Assembly (NCBI GenBank): GCA_902532195.1
Contig: CACAHE010000007.1
Location: forward strand, 1 to 52,283
Source of the DNA: an uncultured Pelagibacteraceae bacterium
GTDB taxonomy: Bacteria > Pseudomonadota > Alphaproteobacteria > Pelagibacterales > Pelagibacteraceae
Direction: 5' to 3'
Length of the DNA stretch: 52,283 nucleotides
The notes under the pieces were generated by a model. It was not told where the DNA came from. It made no database searches and saw only the letters and a program-made list of their open reading frames with translations. Positions 47,038 to 52,283 of the stretch are shown here, piece after piece. Both the position numbers and the translations under genes were made by a program. Numbering within the stretch: position 1 is the stretch's first letter; the number at the start of each line of letters is the position of its first letter.

Positions 47038-47715
47038 TTAGTGAAAGTTTCTATATAAAGATACAAGAATTCCTTGGACTTTTACTCTGTCAGGACCAAA
47101 TATTTTAGTTTCGTAATTTTTATTTGCACTTTCTAAAGCTACAGTTTTACCTTTTCTTCTAATTCTTTTTAACATTGCCTCATGATCATCTATAAGTGCA
47201 ACTACTATTTTTCCATTGTCTGCAGTATTAGTTTTTTTTATTATTACAGTATCACCATCATTAATTCCTGCCTCAATCATAGAGTCTCCTTGAACTTTTA
47301 AACCAAAAAATTCTCCATTTTTTTCTATATTAGCAGGCAAAGGTACTCTTGATACTTCATTTTGAATAGCTTCAACTGGTGTTCCCGCAGCTATTTTTCC
47401 TAAAACTGGCACTTCTTGATCTTTATTTGCATCATCACTATCCAAGCCCCCTTTTATAACACTAGGTGAAAAACTATTATAAATATCGTTTGCTGATGCT
47501 GTTTCTGGTAGTTTTACAACTTCTAAAGCTCTGGCTTTGTGTGCAAGTCTTCTAATAAATCCTCTCTCTTCTAAAGCACTTATTAACCTGTGAATTCCAG
47601 ATTTTGATTTCAAATTTAAAGAGACTTTCATTTCCTCATATGAAGGTGAAACACCAGAAGACCTCAACTTCTTGTTGATAAATAAAAGCAGATTTTTTTG
47701 TTTTTTAGTTAGCAT
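47038..47715 (-). CDS. lexA: SOS response repressor LexA
   Basis: Repressor of DNA-damage genes that cleaves itself when RecA is activated. I use ATG 47715 (225 aa, [10 protein letters not shown]). The N-terminal winged helix-turn-helix spans residues about 1-65 ([32 protein letters not shown]). The self-cleavage site is A110-G111 in [10 protein letters not shown]. The catalytic dyad is S145 (QGDSMIEAG) and K183 (EAMLKR). A GTTC-N7-GTTC site lies 23 bases upstream of the start, consistent with autoregulation. Confidence 0.95.
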   Translation of the reverse strand: MLTKKQKNLLLFINKKLRSSGVSPSYEEMKVSLNLKSKSGIHRLISALEERGFIRRLAHKARALEVVKLPETASANDIYNSFSPSVIKGGLDSDDANKDQEVPVLGKIAAGTPVEAIQNEVSRVPLPANIEKNGEFFGLKVQGDSMIEAGINDGDTVIIKKTNTADNGKIVVALIDDHEAMLKRIRRKGKTVALESANKNYETKIFGPDRVKVQGILVSLYRNFH

Positions 47716-47737
47716 AGAACAAATTAAGTACATCCAT

Positions 47738-47752
47738 GTTCTACAAAAGTTC
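47738..47752 (-). promoter_or_regulatory. LexA box (alphaproteobacterial GTTC-N7-GTTC)
   Basis: On the plus strand GTTC (47738-47741) and GTTC (47749-47752) are separated by exactly seven bases, which is the direct-repeat operator known for alphaproteobacterial LexA. It lies 23 to 37 bases upstream of the lexA start, where it would block transcription of lexA. Seen in sequence; the operator type is established knowledge. Confidence 0.75.
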
Positions 47753-47801
47753 TTTTAAATTAACAATAGCTTAAAAACCAATAAAATTGAGGATTATTTA
47801 A

Positions 47802-48593
47802 CTATAAAACTGAAAAAATAGAATTTTTTTCTAAATTTTTTAAAAGTGATTCACCAATCAAAAAAGTTTTAATATTTGTCTTATTTTTGATTTCTAAAAG
47901 CTCTTCTTTATTTTTAATTCCACTTTCAGAAATTAATGGTCCATTATGTTTTTCTAAAATTTTATAAATATCATAAGTTGTATTTATTTCTGTTTTTAAA
48001 GTTTTAAGATTTCTATTATTTATACCTATTAAGGCTTCTTTAAATTTTAAAGATCTTTTAGCATCTTCAACATTGTGAACTTCAACTATTACTGACATAT
48101 TTAACTTTATAGCATGTTCATACAAGATATTTGCCACTTCATCAGATACCCCAGCTAATATAATTAATATTGCATCTGCACCATAGCTTCTTGCAAGATA
48201 TACCTGAAATTTATCTATAAAAAAATCTTTACATAATATAGGAAGATCGATTGTTTGTTTTATTTTACTTATATGTAACAAACTTCCTAAAAAAAAATCT
48301 TCTTCTGTTAAAACTGATAAACATGTAGCTTTATTTTTATTATATATATCCGCTATATTCACTGGGTCATAATTTTCAATAATTATACCAGCTGATGGGC
48401 TAGCTTTTTTTATTTCTGCGATAATTGAAATTTTGTTTTTGTTTATATTATTTTCAATTTTTTCTTTAAAATTTATAAAGTATTTATTTTCATCAATTTT
48501 TATTTTTAAATTTTCGATAGATATAGTTTTTTTTAATAAATCTATCTTTTTTTTTTTATTATTAATTATTTTTTCTAATATATTTTCAGTCAC
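47802..48593 (-). CDS. trpC: Indole-3-glycerol phosphate synthase
   Basis: Closes the indole ring in tryptophan synthesis, a TIM barrel of 263 residues. IIAEIKKASPSAGII carries the catalytic lysine region. ILCKDFFIDKFQV, IVEVHNVED, IGINNRNLKT and SESGIKNKEEL are the later barrel strands. It is not fused to trpF. It overlaps trpD by eight bases. moaC and moeA, which often separate trpC from lexA in alphaproteobacteria, are not here; only 86 bases lie before lexA. Confidence 0.95.
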   Translation of the reverse strand: MTENILEKIINNKKKKIDLLKKTISIENLKIKIDENKYFINFKEKIENNINKNKISIIAEIKKASPSAGIIIENYDPVNIADIYNKNKATCLSVLTEEDFFLGSLLHISKIKQTIDLPILCKDFFIDKFQVYLARSYGADAILIILAGVSDEVANILYEHAIKLNMSVIVEVHNVEDAKRSLKFKEALIGINNRNLKTLKTEINTTYDIYKILEKHNGPLISESGIKNKEELLEIKNKTNIKTFLIGESLLKNLEKNSIFSVL

Positions 48594-49578
48594 TTTGAAT
48601 ATTTTTTAAATGTTTAAATGCTTTACCAGATTTTATAAAACCTCTTGCATACTTATAAGCTAAATTAAAATCTTTATATTTCTCTGAAACTATTAATCCA
48701 GCTGCAGTGTTTAAACAAACAGCTTTTGAAAAATCGTTATCTTCTCCTTTAAATATTTCTATCATTTTTTTGGAATTAAACACCGCATCATCACCAACTA
48801 AATCTTTGAAATTATTTGCTTCTATTTTTAAAACTTTAGGGTCAATTGTTATTTCTGAAATTTTATTATCTTTTAGTTGAACTACATTAGTTTTTGTATA
48901 AGGAGAAATTTCATCTAAACCATCTTCACTATTAACAATCCAAGCAAACTTAATATTTAGATTAATTAATGCTTTAGCAAAAATTTTTAATAATTTTTTA
49001 TCAAATACACCAACAACTTGTCTATCAACTAGTGCAGGACTACTTAATGGACCAATCATATTAAATATAGTCCTTTTTCCAATTTTTTTTCTAGTAGGTC
49101 CAACAAATTTCATTGCACTATGATAGTTGGGCGCAAACATAAAACCAAAATTATTTTTATTTATCTGTTCTTCTATTTCTTTTGGCTCTAAGTTAATATT
49201 AATATTTAATGCTTCTAAAACATCACCCGAACCACACTTTGATGAAACGGCTTTATTACCATGTTTTGCTACTTTGATTTCCATGCTAGCTAATAAAAGA
49301 GCTGAAGCTGTTGAAATATTTAACGTATTCATTCCATCTCCTCCTGTGCCACATGTATCAACGCAATTTTGAACATTTACTCTCTTTGACTTTTCTCTTA
49401 AAACATATACACCGCCAGCGATTTCATCTGACACCTCACCTTTTAATGATAAGAGAGTAAGAAAATCAAATATTTCTTCTTCAGTTGCCTTACCATTCAT
49501 TAATATATTAAATGCTGACTTACTTTCATCGAAGGATAAATCTTGTTTTTTTTTAAGTTTTTCTAAAAATTTTTTCAT
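48586..49578 (-). CDS. trpD: Anthranilate phosphoribosyltransferase
   Basis: Second step of tryptophan synthesis, joining anthranilate to PRPP. At 330 residues the PRPP loop is DTCGTGGDGMNTLNIST. KHGNKAVSSKCGSGDVLEAL binds anthranilate and pyrophosphate. FAPNYHSAMKFVGPTRKKIGKRTIFNMIGPLSSP is strongly conserved. It is a stand-alone enzyme, not fused to trpG. Overlaps of four bases with trpG and eight with trpC suggest tightly coupled translation. Confidence 0.96.
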   Translation of the reverse strand: MKKFLEKLKKKQDLSFDESKSAFNILMNGKATEEEIFDFLTLLSLKGEVSDEIAGGVYVLREKSKRVNVQNCVDTCGTGGDGMNTLNISTASALLLASMEIKVAKHGNKAVSSKCGSGDVLEALNININLEPKEIEEQINKNNFGFMFAPNYHSAMKFVGPTRKKIGKRTIFNMIGPLSSPALVDRQVVGVFDKKLLKIFAKALINLNIKFAWIVNSEDGLDEISPYTKTNVVQLKDNKISEITIDPKVLKIEANNFKDLVGDDAVFNSKKMIEIFKGEDNDFSKAVCLNTAAGLIVSEKYKDFNLAYKYARGFIKSGKAFKHLKNIQSD

Positions 49579-50150
49579 TTATTTTCATAATTTATAAAGT
49601 TTTTTAAAATCTTTATTCCAATTATAGTTTTTATGCTTTCCGGATGAAATTGCACTCCATGAATATTATATTTTTTATGCATAATTCCCATTATCACACC
49701 ATCATTTGTTAGAGCAGTTATTTCAAGATCTTTTGAAATAGTTTTTCTATCAATTATTAAACTATGGTATCTTGTTGCCTCGAACCTCTTAGGTAGATTT
49801 TTTAAAATACCGCTTTTAAACGAATTAATTTTACTAGTTTTACCATGCATCAATTTTTTTGCTTGAATTATTTTAGATCCAAAAACCTGACCTATAATTT
49901 GATGACCTAAGCAAACTCCAAGAATTGGGATTTTTTTATATAATTTTTTAACAATTCTTAAGCAATTTCCAGATTGATTTGGATTCCCTGGACCTGGTGA
50001 TATTACAATTTTATTATATTTATTTTTAATAATTTCTTTTTCTGTAATTTGGTCATTTCTAAATACTTCAACACTGGTATTCAATGATGATAGGTAGTGA
50101 TAAAGATTGAATGTAAAACTATCGTAATTATCAATTAATAATATTTTCAT
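49575..50150 (-). CDS. trpG: Anthranilate synthase glutamine amidotransferase component
   Basis: Supplies ammonia from glutamine to TrpE; the same protein may also serve the folate enzyme PabB. At 191 residues the catalytic cysteine is in ILGVCLGHQIIGQ, and the histidine-glutamate pair in GVQFHPESI. IDNYDSFTFNLYHYL and ISPGPGNP are the other hallmarks of class I amidotransferases. It lies two bases after trpE. Confidence 0.96.
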   Translation of the reverse strand: MKILLIDNYDSFTFNLYHYLSSLNTSVEVFRNDQITEKEIIKNKYNKIVISPGPGNPNQSGNCLRIVKKLYKKIPILGVCLGHQIIGQVFGSKIIQAKKLMHGKTSKINSFKSGILKNLPKRFEATRYHSLIIDRKTISKDLEITALTNDGVIMGIMHKKYNIHGVQFHPESIKTIIGIKILKNFINYENK

Positions 50151-50152
50151 AT

Positions 50153-51604
50153 TTATTCCAAAGATTTTAATAAAGCTTTAGCTTTATTAATAGTTTCTTT
50201 GTATTCATTAATAGGTTTGCTATCAGCTACTATACCAGCGCCAGCCTGAACATAAAATTTTTTATTTTTTGAAACCGCAGTTCTTAGGGCTATACATGTA
50301 TCAAAATCACCATTTGCGGAAAAGTATCCAATTCCACCTGCATATACTTTTCTTTTTGTGTTTTCTAATTCATCAATAATTTCCATTGCACGTATTTTAG
50401 GAGCACCCGAAACAGTTCCAGCTGGAAACCCAGAAAGAAGAGTATCAAATTTGGAGAATTTTTTATTAAAATCTCCTACTACATTAGAAACTATGTGCAT
50501 AACATGAGAATATCTTTCAATAACAAATCTTTCAGTTACCTTGACTGAGTTAATATTAGAAACTTTACCTGCATCATTTCTTCCTAAATCTAAAAGCATT
50601 AAATGTTCAGAAAGTTCTTTTTTATCTTTTAATAAATCTTTTTCATAAAATTTATCTTCTGTTATATTTTTTCCTCTTGGTCTAGTTCCTGCTATAGGTC
50701 TTATTGTTATTTTGTTATCTCTTAATCTTACAAGTATTTCCGGACTCGCGCCTATTATTTGAAAATCATTAAAATTGAAAAAATACATAAATGGTGAAGG
50801 ATTATTAATTCTTAATTTTTTATATATTTCTATTGGATTTTTAGTTAAATTTGCTTCAAATCTTTGGCTTAGAACAACCTGAAAAATATCGCCAATTTTA
50901 ATATATTTTTTTGCTTTTTTTACGTTATTTAAAAATCTTCCTTTTGATATGTTTGATTTAATTTTAAAATTAGTTTTTTCTAATAAAGTAAAATTTGATT
51001 TATAATTTGATAAAAAAACTAATTTTTCAATTTCACTCTTAATATTTATGTATTTTTTTTTATAATTACTAATTTTTTCATCATGAAAACAATTTTCTAT
51101 ATAATAAATTTTTTTTTTTAAATTATCGTGAATTATTAATGTTCTGGGTCTAACAATTCTAGCATCAGGTATATTTAAATCATCCTTGCATTTATCAGGT
51201 ATTTTTTCAATATATCTAATAATGTCATATGAAAAATAACCAGATAATATTGAGCTAATTGGTGGTAAAAATTTAGGAATTTTAAACTTAAAATCTTCAA
51301 TAATTTTTTCAATTACTTCTTTTGGTTTACCTTTAATTTTTATTTTTTTATTATTTTTATATATATAGCAATTATTTTTATTGAATTCCCATATTTTGTC
51401 AGGTCTTTTCCCAAATATTGTGTATCTACCTTTAATTTTCCCTTTTTCTACTGATTCAAAAACAAAACTATTTTTATCATTTAGAAAATTATTTATTAAA
51501 TTTAAGATTTCTTTTTTTCCATCAGTTTTTTTAGAAAAATAAATTATTTGATTTTTTTTATTTTTATGAAGAGATTTGAATCTTTTCAGATTGACGTTTA
51601 ACAT
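50153..51604 (-). CDS. trpE: Anthranilate synthase component I
   Basis: Makes anthranilate from chorismate, the committed step of tryptophan synthesis. At 483 residues the chorismate-binding core is seen in GASPEILVRLRDNKITIRPIAGTRPRG, HLMLLDLGRNDAGKVS, and FPAGTVSGAPKIRAMEII, ending FYVQAGAGIVADSKP. The N-terminal half contains the more variable regulatory region with FVFESVEKGKIKGRYTI. Its ATG overlaps the ppiD stop by one base, so no room exists for a trp leader peptide or attenuator directly before it. Confidence 0.95.
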   Translation of the reverse strand: MLNVNLKRFKSLHKNKKNQIIYFSKKTDGKKEILNLINNFLNDKNSFVFESVEKGKIKGRYTIFGKRPDKIWEFNKNNCYIYKNNKKIKIKGKPKEVIEKIIEDFKFKIPKFLPPISSILSGYFSYDIIRYIEKIPDKCKDDLNIPDARIVRPRTLIIHDNLKKKIYYIENCFHDEKISNYKKKYINIKSEIEKLVFLSNYKSNFTLLEKTNFKIKSNISKGRFLNNVKKAKKYIKIGDIFQVVLSQRFEANLTKNPIEIYKKLRINNPSPFMYFFNFNDFQIIGASPEILVRLRDNKITIRPIAGTRPRGKNITEDKFYEKDLLKDKKELSEHLMLLDLGRNDAGKVSNINSVKVTERFVIERYSHVMHIVSNVVGDFNKKFSKFDTLLSGFPAGTVSGAPKIRAMEIIDELENTKRKVYAGGIGYFSANGDFDTCIALRTAVSKNKKFYVQAGAGIVADSKPINEYKETINKAKALLKSLE

Positions 51605-52283
51605 TATCTAAAGTGGTTTTTAATTCTTTCTAATGTTTTTTTGTTAAGATCAACATTATACTTTTTATTTATTATATAGTCATAAGAGTTATATAAAGTA
51701 TCTTTAATCTGACCTGATGATTGATCTGCATAAAATTTTATTTGACTGTTATTTTTAATTATATTATCAGCTGAAATGTTGTTTATATATGATAAATATA
51801 CATTATTATCATTATCTGACATTAATAAAAAACTTTTGTTACCCATGGCATAAAGCAATTTCAATGAATCTTTAGAAAAAAGTTTATTATCACTATCTGA
51901 TGAAATAGTTGTTTCATTTATTAAATTATTATTTTTAACTAGATTCATAAATTTTTCTAATGTTAATTCTTTATTTTGAATTTTTTCAAAAAAATTTTTA
52001 TTCACTTCATATTTTTTCATTTCATACAAATTATCTCTAACTATATTTAAAAATTTTTCGTCTTTTTTAGGAATTATGTTATTTATATTTTCTATTTCAT
52101 AAATTAAAAAATAATCATTTTTGTCTAAAAGTTGAATGGTTTCTTCTCTTCTTCTTTCGTATATTTCATCAAATATTTCATTTTTTTTATCATTTTTAGA
52201 ATAATTTTTTTCTAATAACGTATCTATATTATAAGTTAAAAGTATATCTTTTATTTTTTTACCATTTAAAATTTCATTTTCTA
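51604..52283 (-). CDS. PpiD/SurA-like periplasmic peptidyl-prolyl isomerase, C-terminal part (5' end outside window)
   Basis: The frame is open to the window edge (first full codon at 52281), so the visible 225 or so residues are the C-terminus of a longer protein. The frame's internal TTG at 52029 is not the start. The segment DYFLIYEIENINNIIPKKDEKF and the lysine-rich helical stretch match the C-terminal SurA-like region of PpiD, an inner-membrane anchored folding factor for exported proteins. The parvulin domain would lie outside. Placement upstream of trpE is typical for alphaproteobacteria. The family call rests on position and character more than motifs. Confidence 0.6.
   Translation of the reverse strand, partial: ENEILNGKKIKDILLTYNIDTLLEKNYSKNDKKNEIFDEIYERRREETIQLLDKNDYFLIYEIENINNIIPKKDEKFLNIVRDNLYEMKKYEVNKNFFEKIQNKELTLEKFMNLVKNNNLINETTISSDSDNKLFSKDSLKLLYAMGNKSFLLMSDNDNNVYLSYINNISADNIIKNNSQIKFYADQSSGQIKDTLYNSYDYIINKKYNVDLNKKTLERIKNHFR

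Noticed and set aside
1..52283. Mobile element, CRISPR array, toxin-antitoxin or secretion cassette
   Set aside because: No transposase, integrase, spaced direct repeats or matching gene pairs were seen; gene order is that of a core chromosome.

Overview
The window is a very AT-rich, very gene-dense stretch of chromosome. I read it as the marine alphaproteobacterial SAR11 clade (Pelagibacterales, 'Candidatus Pelagibacter'-like). The reasons are the base composition, lysine/asparagine/isoleucine-rich proteins, almost no intergenic DNA, many stop/start overlaps, few Shine-Dalgarno sites, and alphaproteobacterial gene order: tRNA-Leu-tig-clpP-clpX-lon-tRNA-Val-tRNA-Asp-nuoA..N; rpsB-tsf-frr-uppS-cdsA-dxr-bamA-skp-...-lpxB; gltX-lexA-trpC-trpD-trpG-trpE-ppiD. 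The assignment is inferred from sequence only. I see no insertion sequence, phage, integron, CRISPR array, secretion cassette or defence system.

Layout. 1-1490: the end of an NCS1-type nucleobase/cation symporter and a zinc medium-chain dehydrogenase. 1487-3817: small envelope and maintenance genes, namely a lipoprotein, a DUF3047 secreted protein, a family 5 uracil-DNA glycosylase, a DUF1289 protein, and three short genes I translated by hand (43, 47 and 57 aa). 3859-9942: promoter, tRNA-Leu(UAG), then trigger factor with a His-rich tail, ClpP, ClpX and Lon, which form a protein folding and proteolysis block. 9991-10149: tRNA-Val(UAC) and tRNA-Asp(GUC). 10373-24230: a complete 14-gene complex I operon, nuoA to nuoN, in canonical order and without inserted genes. 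24230-33863: birA, coaX, rnj, proS, lolC, lolD and dnaE, nearly all touching or overlapping. 33864-45650: a structured-looking rpsB leader, then translation genes (rpsB, tsf, frr), isoprenoid and phospholipid genes (uppS, cdsA, dxr), the outer-membrane assembly gene bamA with skp, and lipid A genes (fabZ, lpxD, lpxA, lpxI, lpxB). 45636-52283 on the minus strand: gltX, lexA with an alphaproteobacterial SOS box, trpC, trpD, trpG, trpE, and the C-terminal part of a PpiD-like periplasmic chaperone cut by the window edge.

How the genes work together. Complex I feeds electrons from NADH into the quinone pool and pumps ions. The lpx, bam, lol and ppiD genes together build the outer membrane (lipid A, beta-barrel insertion, lipoprotein release and periplasmic folding), while uppS and cdsA supply lipid carriers and phospholipid precursors. 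The tig, clp and lon genes handle nascent and damaged proteins. The lexA site indicates that the SOS response is kept.

The window is mostly core genome. The points most worth a second look are the possible pseudoknot leader of rpsB, the histidine-rich tail of trigger factor and its 9-nt spacing from a tRNA, the short coupled membrane-protein genes, palindromes upstream of clpX and nuoA, and the places where gene clusters familiar from other alphaproteobacteria have lost members (pyrH, rseP, hupB, gltA/comEC/moa-moe). I did not find a convincing novel multi-gene system.
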